A DNA stretch of 40,105 nucleotides. Origin: Clostridia bacterium (GTDB taxonomy: Bacteria > Bacillota > Clostridia > Christensenellales > UBA1242). A model generated the notes under the pieces. It searched no databases, was not told the DNA's origin, and saw only the letters and a program-made list of their open reading frames with translations. Positions within the stretch are counted from its first letter, which is position 1; every line of letters begins with the position of its first letter. The DNA lies in contig JAQUUD010000001.1 in NCBI GenBank assembly GCA_028694075.1, positions 1-40,105 of the forward strand, written 5' to 3'. The position numbers and the translations under genes were made by a program. Shown here piece after piece: positions 15,957 to 23,758 of the stretch.

Positions 15957-16454
15957 TTATATGTCGTCATCATCATCTTTGTCGTCGGATTCATCAGCAT
16001 CAACCTCTTCAAAGTCGTCTTCGTCGGATTCAGAATCTTCGTCATCTTCCCCTGCGTCTTCTTCAAAATCTGCGAATTCAAGGTCAGATTCAATTAAATC
16101 AGCGCCCAAAATATCTTCATCAAGTTCTGAAACAGATGCCATTTCGCCTGTTTCTTCATCTTCTACATAATCTGTTTCGTCACGATTTATATATTCGTCC
16201 CATTCCTGTTCAATGTCTGTGTCATCAACAATGGAATGTTTCCTTTCTTTTAAGCAAGTTGCACACATTATTTCATCAGGTTGGATATAATTTGTTTTAC
16301 AAATCGGACATAACTCCAAATCTAAATCATCAATTAGAAAATCTTTATTGCCGTTCATTTCGGCTTTGCAAACAGAACAATATTTATCTTTTTTTAAACA
16401 ATAATTTAACTCACATCTAGGACATCTGATATAAACAGGTTTTTTATCAGCCAT
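15957..16454 (-). CDS. Zinc-ribbon protein with long acidic tail, function unknown
   Basis: A 165-residue soluble protein. The N-terminal part has two treble-clef or ribbon-like Cys sets: CPRC at 11-14 with CSVC at 26-29, and CPIC with CATC further on, each spaced to bind one zinc. From about residue 75 on the chain is overwhelmingly Asp and Glu, ending in DDKDDDDDI. The tail recalls the acidic tails of nucleic-acid-mimicking proteins such as the RNA polymerase delta subunit, but there is no similarity in the N-terminal part. GGAGG precedes the ATG. No function can be assigned. The poly-Ser frame on the opposite strand is only its mirror. Confidence 0.8.
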   Translation of the reverse strand: MADKKPVYIRCPRCELNYCLKKDKYCSVCKAEMNGNKDFLIDDLDLELCPICKTNYIQPDEIMCATCLKERKHSIVDDTDIEQEWDEYINRDETDYVEDEETGEMASVSELDEDILGADLIESDLEFADFEEDAGEDDEDSESDEDDFEEVDADESDDKDDDDDI

Positions 16455-16546
16455 TTTTCCTCCAAAAGTTATAGCTTGATTTTATCTTTAATATTATTTT
16501 AATTTTTAAAACTTATTCTTTGTTTTCTAAATTTTTAATTTAAGTT

Positions 16547-17929
16547 CTATTCTTCGGTTTCTTCTGGCATATCTTGTTCATCTAAAAATCCAACCAATTC
16601 AATTATGCCATCATTCCCGCGTTCTGCATTTCTTACATCTGCTCTATGCATATAATATGTTCCGGTGCTATTTACTTCACTTGTTTTATAAAAATATACA
16701 TATTTTCCATCAAATCCAATATTAGTTGTTTTAAAACTTTCACAAAGAGCCACAGTTTGAACAACTTTGTCTAAAACAGAAATTCTGTAAATCCCCTCAT
16801 TTTCAACAGCGTAATAAACATAATCGTTATAAGCAAATAAAATTTCAATTGCACTTCCAACAAGCAAATTGCTTTCAGAAAAATCTTTGCTTCCACTTTG
16901 AAGGCAATAAGTTTTATTAACATTATCAGTTGAAACTGCGAATATATAATATGTTCTATCATTAGAATTTGATTTTAAACTCAAAAAATTGTTTACTGTG
17001 ATGTTATCAATCGGGTTAGAAATTTTTACAGCCGTAGAAAAAGCACCACTTGAATATGAATAATAATATGTCAAACTATCAGAGTCATTCATTGTGAAAT
17101 GCAAATTTCCATTCACAACGCTAACTGGCGTTATTGTCTTATTTGAATAACCTATTTCATTCATTAATGTTGAAATGCCAGTTGTTATATCAAGTTTATA
17201 AATATAAGTTCCAGTTTGCCCTAAATTTATTAATTCGTCGCTAATATCAGTTGTGTAATAAATATATTTGTCATTTTCTTCTGCGACAGTTTTTGCAAAA
17301 ACCACATTTTTAATTTCAGTTGCAATTGTTTCTGCTCTGCCAATTGAATTGCCCAGTTCAATTTTAACAACTGAGGTTCCATCTTGAAAAATCAAATAAT
17401 TTTTATTTTCAACCTTTAAAATTGTTTGATTTGAAACTTCGGTTTCAGTTGTATAAATTTCAGATAAATTTGTACCATCGGTCTTAACACGAAAATATGT
17501 TGTTAATTCAAACTTATCTGCTGAACTCATATCTTTGCGAGAGTTCGGCGATGCAAAATATATATAATCGTTAATGCTGAATAAAAAAGTATGGTCACTG
17601 CCTAAAACCTTTGAAAGGACAAGTTCAACATTCTCCGGCATATTTGTTTCTTCATCATATTCAATTTTATTGTCAACCAGTTTAACACGATAAAGTGCCT
17701 CATTTATTACATTTCCTATGTCATTATCATTCTTTGTAAGTGAAGAGAAAGATTTAAAAGCGTTTGCAAAATAAATATACTCTTCATATGCCAAAGCATC
17801 GCCTGTTGTGACCATTTCGGCTGTTACAGTGGGAGCCGTTAAAAGTGGCTGAGCACAACCATAAAATGTCATAATTGAAACTATAAAACAAGCCAAAAAT
17901 GAAAATATTATTTTTATTGTTTTTTTCAT
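16547..17929 (-). CDS. Lipoprotein with beta-propeller-like repeats (DUF5050-like)
   Basis: A 460-residue exported protein with a lysine-rich lipoprotein signal peptide (IIFSFLACFIVSIMTFYGC). The lipobox Cys falls near residue 25, so the protein should be anchored on the outer face of the membrane. The rest is made of recurring strands with YxYF words: EEYIYFANAF, NDYIYFASPN, DKYIYYTTDI, YNDYVYYAVENEGIYR and DGKYVYFYKTSEV. This is the pattern of a DUF5050 or TolB-like propeller. ACGGAG precedes the ATG. Function is not known; such proteins are common surface lipoproteins in Clostridia. Confidence 0.82.
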   Translation of the reverse strand: MKKTIKIIFSFLACFIVSIMTFYGCAQPLLTAPTVTAEMVTTGDALAYEEYIYFANAFKSFSSLTKNDNDIGNVINEALYRVKLVDNKIEYDEETNMPENVELVLSKVLGSDHTFLFSINDYIYFASPNSRKDMSSADKFELTTYFRVKTDGTNLSEIYTTETEVSNQTILKVENKNYLIFQDGTSVVKIELGNSIGRAETIATEIKNVVFAKTVAEENDKYIYYTTDISDELINLGQTGTYIYKLDITTGISTLMNEIGYSNKTITPVSVVNGNLHFTMNDSDSLTYYYSYSSGAFSTAVKISNPIDNITVNNFLSLKSNSNDRTYYIFAVSTDNVNKTYCLQSGSKDFSESNLLVGSAIEILFAYNDYVYYAVENEGIYRISVLDKVVQTVALCESFKTTNIGFDGKYVYFYKTSEVNSTGTYYMHRADVRNAERGNDGIIELVGFLDEQDMPEETEE

Positions 17930-18273
17930 ATAATCTCCGTTAGAATTAAATTCGCCTGAAAAATAAATAATTCAATTATTTTTAAATTGCTTTCATAAGA
18001 ATATCATTAATGAAATTCAATGTCAACTAATTTAAATTAAAATTTTAATTTTTCCACTCAGGCAAAGACATATTTAAAATTTTTTTTAAAACCCTTATAA
18101 TGATTTTAATAAAATTAGACAAGAATATCTTATTACAAATTGACTAAGAAACATTTATCCTATTTTATCAAAATAAGTAATTAAAATTCAACTTTAATAT
18201 CAAATTAAAAAATTTTTATATATTTAAAAAATTTAATCACATTTAATTAAACTGCTTAGAATTAAATAAAATC
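17930..18273. other. AT-rich intergenic gap, nothing recognised
   Basis: These 344 bp separate the lipoprotein gene from the DUF4116-like gene. The DNA is strongly AT-rich with many A and T runs. I found no clear terminator, promoter, repeat or open frame in it. Confidence 0.5.
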
Positions 18274-19242
18274 TTACATACTTCGGTCTTCGGTTAAATC
18301 ATTTTGTTTTTCAAACGCTGTTTTAGTTCTTCTAGTATATCTATTAATATCTTGACTTATTTTATATTTTATGTAACTCGTATTAAAACTTTTAACTAAA
18401 TCTGTATATCTTATTTTATAAAATTCTTTTTCCTGATTTGTTTTTGATTGTTTTATTCGTTCATTGCAAATTTTTTTCATATCCGTGGGAAGTCTTTCTA
18501 ATAATTCCTTATTTTCAAAAATATCAAACAACCATTTAATTGGAGAAATTTCTTTGCTTACGTTTCTTTTAACATTGCAAAACAAACCCGGGAAAAAGCA
18601 ATCAGACAAAAGATTGATATATGAACTTTCTTTTTCCGTGAAATAATCAATACATTTTGGATATTTTGCTATCATATCAACCATAAAATCAACATTTTTC
18701 CTTAATTTTTCTGGAACGGAAAGCATTGCAATAGGATCCTTTTTGATTGCTATTTCCATAACTTCGGGATCTTTCAAAAAATTATGTACAGCATAATGAC
18801 AACCATTTTCAATGGCAAAAATGCAAAAGTCTTTATCTGATTGAAGTTTTCCAGCAATAATAAAAGCATTAGGGCTGACTTTTATAAGGTTTTTGGCAAA
18901 TTCAATATCATTTTCAAGCAGTCTGCTGTCAATAAACAATAATGCACGTTCATCATAACCAACCGCCTTCAACATAACATTTTTATGTCTATTAAATTGG
19001 ATATTAAGGAAAAATCCAAGTTTTATTTTTTTTTGTTTTGATTTATCATTGTAAATTCCTGAGAAAGAATTGTCAATTAGTGGGAAATGATAATTTCTAT
19101 TGATTTGTTTTATTTGCTCTGATTTTTTTCTTAAATTTTCTTCGGTTAAAATCTTGCCTACTCTTTCTAAAACTTTTTCTAAAATGGCTTCTTCTTTTTC
19201 GGTTAATATTATTTGCTCTTTTTCATCTATTTCATTTTCCAT
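18274..19242 (-). CDS. DUF4116-like repeat protein, function unknown
   Basis: A 322-residue soluble protein. Residues about 120-200 carry short helical repeats of the DUF4116 kind: DKDFCIFAIENGCHYAVHNF, DPEVMEIAIKKDPIAMLSVP and NVDFMVDMIAKYPKCIDYF, each a pair of helices with a D/N-x-x-F/V-x-x-x-I core. The N-terminal 50 residues are Glu/Lys-rich and probably coiled (EEAILEKVLERVGKILTEEN). The C-terminus is basic. AAGGAG precedes the ATG. There is no signal peptide. DUF4116 proteins are known mainly as repeat proteins of unknown role. It stands alone between two long AT-rich gaps. Confidence 0.75.
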   Translation of the reverse strand: MENEIDEKEQIILTEKEEAILEKVLERVGKILTEENLRKKSEQIKQINRNYHFPLIDNSFSGIYNDKSKQKKIKLGFFLNIQFNRHKNVMLKAVGYDERALLFIDSRLLENDIEFAKNLIKVSPNAFIIAGKLQSDKDFCIFAIENGCHYAVHNFLKDPEVMEIAIKKDPIAMLSVPEKLRKNVDFMVDMIAKYPKCIDYFTEKESSYINLLSDCFFPGLFCNVKRNVSKEISPIKWLFDIFENKELLERLPTDMKKICNERIKQSKTNQEKEFYKIRYTDLVKSFNTSYIKYKISQDINRYTRRTKTAFEKQNDLTEDRSM

Positions 19243-19787
19243 TAAATTCTCCTTTTTTTAAAACATTGTTTTATTTTCATAAATTCAAAATATTTATTAA
19301 ATATTCCAATTATTCTATTTTTGCTTTGATTTGTGTTTGTTCATTACTCGTTTTGTTTAAATTTATCCTACAACTTGCATATAAATATATTACTTAAATT
19401 CAACAAATTAATAAATTTTTTTAAGTTTATAATACCACAATTTCTAAAAATGTCAATAATAAAAAATTTCAAAAATTCTTCAATAAACTGAAAAAAATTT
19501 GGGTTTGTATTTATTAAATTTCAAAAAAACCAGCCCGCCCGCTCGCGACAAGTTAATGCACACTCGCCAATTCTTCTAATTTTAACTCGATCATTTTTTT
19601 AATAATGATATTTCCAATTTGTCAGTAATTAAAAATATTCAAATTGAGTAATTTATTAAATATTTTAATAATTTTCAATATTTTAGTTAACTTATAAAAT
19701 TAATTCGTATAAAATCGCTTATATTAATAATGCTAATTATATCTATATTAAATTATTTGCTAGTATAAAAAATTACTAAGCTTTCAG
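19243..19787. other. Long AT-rich intergenic gap with one GC-rich scrap
   Basis: About 550 bp contain no gene. The only contrast is a GC-rich scrap at 19531-19551 (CCAGCCCGCCCGCTCGCGAC), the reverse orientation of the repeat-family word GCGAGCGGGCGGGC. It may be a fragment of that family. The rest is AT-rich with no clear structure. Confidence 0.5.
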
Positions 19788-19816
19788 TTGACTTATGCAG
19801 AATAATGGATTATTAT
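19788..19816 (+). promoter_or_regulatory. Promoter of the first SipW/DUF6273 gene
   Basis: TTGACT (19788-19793) and TATTAT (19811-19816) are 17 bp apart and each matches the vegetative consensus at 5 of 6 positions. Initiation would be about 50 bp upstream of the ATG. Confidence 0.55.
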
Positions 19817-19870
19817 AAAATAATTTGTAATGCATATTTTAATTAATATAAAAAATGGAGGATTTACAAA

Positions 19871-21175
19871 ATGTTTATGTCAAATAAAGGAATGCAAAAA
19901 CTTATTGCAAGCGGAATCGCATTGCTTATGTCGTTGACAGCACTGTTTGTGACAGCTTGGGCAATTTTAAGCACTGAAAAAGTGGGTTTGAGTGTTAATA
20001 TATCTTTTGACCCAGCAGTCACCACCAAAGTCTATTTGGCAACGGACAGTAGTTCGGCGGTGGATTTCAAACAACCGAATTCAACTGTAACTGCTGAAAA
20101 CTTTGCAAAAGCAAATTCAGCTTTGATTTTAGACACCAAAGATGGAAACTCACTTCAAAAAGACGCATTTGAACTATTGGGTGCGGACAATGGTTTGAAA
20201 TGCGATGCAAACGGCGAAATGGAGTTTTATGTTTTTGTTGAAAATTACAGCGAAACTGAGAGCGTCTATTATCGTGCAAATATAAACTTTGTTGGCACGG
20301 GCGAACAAGTTGCACCATTTAGCACAGTAACTAACCCTAGTTTTGAAACCGCCGGAACTGCCTTGGGAGTTGAAAGCCCTTCCATAAGCCTGCTTATCTT
20401 TAAAATTCTATCTGATAGTGACACGGGATTAAACGCAAACACAATTCAAATTGAGATTGATTTATCTACATCATTCGCTTCAATATTGGGTTTAGCACAA
20501 TATACTTCTGGAAATTATAGTGGGCTTTTTTATATTGACATGGGGGAATATCCACAAACACAAGAAATAAACACTGAAATAATATCAGGTATAACTGGTG
20601 AACCCGATGCAAATAATTATTATACAAGTTCAGTAAATGGAGAAAAATATGCTAGAAGAGGCACCGATCCAAATTATACTTACTATTTAGTCGAACCAGT
20701 AAGATGGCTTGTTATAGGAAATAGCGGAACTTATGCTGATTTTCCTAATAAAAACTTTGATACTTTAGGATCTAACCAACTGCTCTTAATTAGCGAAAAT
20801 TTAATATCTGCATCAACTTATAGTGTCAATTTAAATAATCCATTAGGAAATACAATATTTAGTGATTTAGAAAAAAATAAATTAAGCAAGTTCGGAAATA
20901 ATCAATATCTTTACTCGTTGTCAAAAGACACAGAAGGTTATCCATATAGAATCGATTATTATTTAACTGTAAATCAAAGTAGATGTTCACCAACAGCATA
21001 TGCTTCTTCAATATTAAATTTATATGCTTCTGATAGATTTTGGGTACAAAGTCAAAATTATGCAGCAACGCTGAAAAAATATGCAATTCATAGTAATATG
21101 GGAACCTATTATTCTTCTGTTTCTGAAACTACTAATATTCTTTTAGTTCGCTCTACAATCATTTTAAATTTTTAA
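19871..21175 (+). CDS. Exported protein: SipW-type N-terminus, DUF6273-like C-terminus (paralog 1)
   Basis: A 434-residue surface or secreted protein. The N-terminus (NKGMQKLIASGIALLMSLTA) is the signal-anchor type handled by a SipW-like signal peptidase in TasA-like proteins. It leads into a beta-rich module to about residue 200 (KCDANGEMEFYVFVENYSET, YRANINFVGTGEQVAPFST). The C-terminal module starts near 215 (FYIDMGEYPQ, EPVRWLVIGN, NQLLLISENLI) and matches the DUF6273 layout. It ends LLVRSTIILNF, where family members have a GxRP motif, so this copy looks divergent. GGAGG lies nine bases upstream. The closest relative is the gene at 23759. No SipW peptidase gene is in the window. Confidence 0.82.
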   Translation: MFMSNKGMQKLIASGIALLMSLTALFVTAWAILSTEKVGLSVNISFDPAVTTKVYLATDSSSAVDFKQPNSTVTAENFAKANSALILDTKDGNSLQKDAFELLGADNGLKCDANGEMEFYVFVENYSETESVYYRANINFVGTGEQVAPFSTVTNPSFETAGTALGVESPSISLLIFKILSDSDTGLNANTIQIEIDLSTSFASILGLAQYTSGNYSGLFYIDMGEYPQTQEINTEIISGITGEPDANNYYTSSVNGEKYARRGTDPNYTYYLVEPVRWLVIGNSGTYADFPNKNFDTLGSNQLLLISENLISASTYSVNLNNPLGNTIFSDLEKNKLSKFGNNQYLYSLSKDTEGYPYRIDYYLTVNQSRCSPTAYASSILNLYASDRFWVQSQNYAATLKKYAIHSNMGTYYSSVSETTNILLVRSTIILNF

Positions 21176-21409
21176 ATAAGAATACAAACAAACTCCAGTT
21201 AAAATATTTTGCAGGAATTTGTTATTTAAATAAATTAGTTATAATAAATTATTTGCAAAAAGTATTTCGTCGGAGTTATGTTTTAAATAAATTCTTAAAA
21301 TAATTATTTTATAGAACTATCTTTATTAAGTTTAATTCGACAAAAAACTGATAGCAAAAAAATTTCATAGTTTTAGTAATTTTGATAATAGTTTTTTAAA
21401 GAAAGATAT

Positions 21410-21503
21410 TTCGCCGGCAGAGGTTGGCTTTGAAAAAGCCAACGCAAACACGAAAGTGTTTGCTGGGATTTGAGATTTTCTCAAATCCCGCTCTGCCGGC
21501 GAA
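21410..21503. repeat. Four-stem cruciform element D
   Basis: The outer stem TTCGCCGGCAGAG (21410-21422) pairs perfectly with CTCTGCCGGCGAA (21491-21503), 13 bp. Inside are 21423-21431 with 21435-21443 (9 bp, GTTGGCTTT), 21444-21451 with 21456-21463 (8 bp, GCAAACAC, closed by a GAAA loop), and 21465-21475 with 21479-21489 (11 bp, GGGATTTGAGA). Only two junction bases are unpaired. It lies between convergent genes, 235 bp after the DUF6273 gene stop and 265 bp after the nifU-like stop. A T-rich stretch follows on plus. The rest of this 592-bp gap (21176-21767) is AT-rich with no other clear feature. Confidence 0.85.
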
Positions 21504-21767
21504 TTTTATTTTATAACTAAACTTTTCAATTCACTTCTTAATTAAACTAAACTGATTTTAAAAAAGCAATGAATAATGTTAAACAATATAGAGTTTTTTA
21601 TTCGCTAACGAATATTATAATTCATTTCTTCTTAACTAAATTATATTATATCAAATAAAATTTAATATAAAAAATCAACAAGCCTTTTATTCTAGCCTAT
21701 CCACTAATAAAATCTTAATTGTTCTTGATTAGAATTTAACATTTATAAGTTGGTTAAGTCTATGTGT

Positions 21768-22181
21768 TTATTTAATATCCGAATTATCTTCTTTCTTCTT
21801 GTTTTCTTTGTCCAAGCGGGAGTAATAATTTTCGACGGTGGCTTTGATTGCTTCTTCAACAAAAATTGCACAGTAGATTTTGTTAAGTGGCAATTTGCCG
21901 AGTGCGCTTATTATATCAAAATCTTTTATTTGCAAAACTTCTTCCAATGTTTTATCTTTGACCAGTTCGCAAGCAACATTTGCCGAAGCGATTGTAACAG
22001 GGCAACCGAAAACCTTAAAGCGAGCATCTTCAACGACTTTTGTTTCGTCATCAACTTTGAAATAAAGTTTGACAACTTCCCCACTTGCATCATTTTTTAT
22101 GTTACAAACAGCATTCGCGCCATGCAGTCCGCCGGCGTTTTTTGGCTTCACAAAATTTATTGTAACTCTTTCGTCATACAT
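21768..22181 (-). CDS. nifU: NifU/IscU-like iron-sulfur scaffold protein
   Basis: A 137-residue scaffold on which Fe-S clusters are built from sulfur delivered by the neighbouring cysteine desulfurase. Three candidate cluster-ligand Cys are visible: one in ANAVCNIKND, one in FKVFGCPVTIASANVAC, and one in NKIYCAIFVEEAIKATVENY. The last two contexts match IscU (FGC-x-IAS and KxxC-x-x-x-x-E-A-I). The first Cys is displaced relative to the usual S-C-G-D motif. GGAG precedes the ATG. It lies 52 bp downstream of nifS and is surely co-transcribed with it. The C-terminus is a charged tail (KENKKKEDNSD). Confidence 0.9.
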   Translation of the reverse strand: MYDERVTINFVKPKNAGGLHGANAVCNIKNDASGEVVKLYFKVDDETKVVEDARFKVFGCPVTIASANVACELVKDKTLEEVLQIKDFDIISALGKLPLNKIYCAIFVEEAIKATVENYYSRLDKENKKKEDNSDIK

Positions 22182-22233
22182 TTTATTCTCCGTTCTTCGT
22201 TCATGTTACTTAATATAAAATTAAGTCCCCATT

Positions 22234-23430
22234 TTATTTTTTATTATCTTGTTTTTTTGCTCTGCCTGTTTTTGTTAGCGGAGATATATTCCTTAATTTT
22301 TCAACGGCCGAAACCAGTTTTTCAATAACATAATCAACTTTTGCTTTTGTTATAGATTTACCAAAAGAAAAGCGAATTGAACCACGGGCAAGTTCTTCAT
22401 CAAGCCCGATTGCTTTCAAAACATGCGACAACTCAGTTGAACCCGAAGCACAAGCCGAGCCAGTTGAAACTGAAATGCCGTCTAAATCTAAAAGCATCAA
22501 AATTGATTCGCCTTCAATCATTTCAAAAGCAAGGTTAACTATGCTTTGAACTTTTTGTTGTGCATGTCCGTTTAAGTGAATATAAGGGATTTTTTCGGTT
22601 ACCTTCTCCAAAAAATATGTTCTTATTGCTTTAAGTTTTTGTTGATTTACGCTTAAATCTCGCCCTGCAATTTCAACCGCCTTGCCAAAACCTGCGATTG
22701 CTGGAACATTAAGCGTTCCGCCACGCTTTCCACGCTCCTGACTTCCGCCGTCAATCAAGTTGTCAATCTTTATTCCGTTTTTAATATACAATGCGCCAAC
22801 GCCTTTTGGTCCATAAACCTTATGGGCGCTCATTGTCATTACATCAATTTCCATATCCTGAACATTTATCATTAAGTTGCCAAGTGCTTGAGTAGCATCA
22901 GTGTGAAAAATAATGCCACTTTCGTGTGCGGTTTTTGCAATTGCTTTAATGTTTTGAATTGTGCCGATTTCATTGTTCACGGACATTATCGAAATCAAAA
23001 TAGTTTCTTTTTTTATTTGGTGCATCAAATCTGCAATACTTACGAGTCCGTGCTGGTCAACTGGCAAATATGTTATCTTAAAGCCCAATTTTTCCAGACA
23101 TTTACAACTTGCCAAAACAGAATCATGCTCAATTGAAGAAGTAATAATGTGATTCCCCTTATCTCTATTTGCACTTGCAATTCCTTTTATAGCCCAATTA
23201 TTTGCTTCAGTGCCACCGCTTGTGAAATATATTTCGTTTGATTTTTCTGCATTAATTACATTTGCAATTCTATCTCTTGCCCTGTCCACAATTCCAATGG
23301 CTTCTCTGCCGAATTTATGAACACTGCTTGAATTTCCATAAATCGTGTTAAAACACGGAAGCATTTCATTTAAAACTTCACCGGAAACATATGTTGTTGC
23401 TGCGTTGTCAAGATAAATTTTTTCATCCAT
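22234..23430 (-). CDS. nifS: Cysteine desulfurase (NifS/IscS family)
   Basis: A 398-residue PLP-dependent enzyme that converts cysteine to alanine and passes sulfur to Fe-S assembly. YLDNAATTYVSGEVLNEM opens the protein. HIITSSIEHDSVL carries the conserved His. HTDATQALG has the PLP-binding Asp and Gln. MSAHKVYGPKGVGALYI has the PLP-lysine near residue 203, and VSTGSACASGS contains the catalytic Cys near 325. Length and motifs are normal for the family, and the short loop around the active Cys is NifS-like. AAGGAA lies upstream at an 11-base spacing. It is the first gene of a two-gene operon with the scaffold. Whether it also serves tRNA thiolation cannot be told. Confidence 0.96.
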   Translation of the reverse strand: MDEKIYLDNAATTYVSGEVLNEMLPCFNTIYGNSSSVHKFGREAIGIVDRARDRIANVINAEKSNEIYFTSGGTEANNWAIKGIASANRDKGNHIITSSIEHDSVLASCKCLEKLGFKITYLPVDQHGLVSIADLMHQIKKETILISIMSVNNEIGTIQNIKAIAKTAHESGIIFHTDATQALGNLMINVQDMEIDVMTMSAHKVYGPKGVGALYIKNGIKIDNLIDGGSQERGKRGGTLNVPAIAGFGKAVEIAGRDLSVNQQKLKAIRTYFLEKVTEKIPYIHLNGHAQQKVQSIVNLAFEMIEGESILMLLDLDGISVSTGSACASGSTELSHVLKAIGLDEELARGSIRFSFGKSITKAKVDYVIEKLVSAVEKLRNISPLTKTGRAKKQDNKK

Positions 23431-23758
23431 ATTACTTAAAGTTCCTTTATTTTGTATTAATTATTATATCTTTTATTAAAAACAATGTCAACAGTGGTTT
23501 TTGAAAGAAATTTTAATTTTAGACACAAAAGCAAAAATTTGTAAAAAAAGTTCTTGAAATTGAAATTTGAGTAGACTTTTGCAAAATTTTGTGATATTTT
23601 TATATAAAGAACAAATAATAAAGTAAAATGACAAACAATACATAGATAGATATAACAAAAAAATTAATTAATATAAAAATTAAACGAAAATGTTAGGATA
23701 ATAAATATAAAACATAAGTTTTGATTAAAAAATATAAAAACTTAAAATGGAGTATTTA
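23431..23758. other. AT-rich upstream region of the second SipW/DUF6273 gene
   Basis: These 328 bp lie between divergent genes (nifS and the exported protein) and must hold both promoters. A weak candidate for the plus gene is TTGCAA followed after 18 bp by TATAAA near 23580-23610. Nothing else stands out. Confidence 0.35.

Noticed and set aside
15961..16170. Poly-serine frame opposite the acidic tail gene
   Set aside because: It is the antisense mirror of the Asp/Glu codons of the zinc-ribbon protein.
6112..21503. The four cruciform elements as ordinary rho-independent terminators
   Set aside because: They have three inner hairpins and an outer stem, mostly lack T runs, and lie up to 250 bp from gene ends. 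Separate simple terminators are found elsewhere in the window.
6112..21503. The four cruciform elements as a MITE or insertion-sequence remnant family
   Set aside because: Copies share no alignable sequence, and no consistent target-site duplication or terminal sequence was seen. A structure-templated origin remains open.
21750..22328. 192-codon plus-strand frame over the nifU-like gene
   Set aside because: It is antisense to two well-supported Fe-S genes; the hydrophobic, Phe- and Cys-rich translation is typical of antisense frames in AT-rich DNA.
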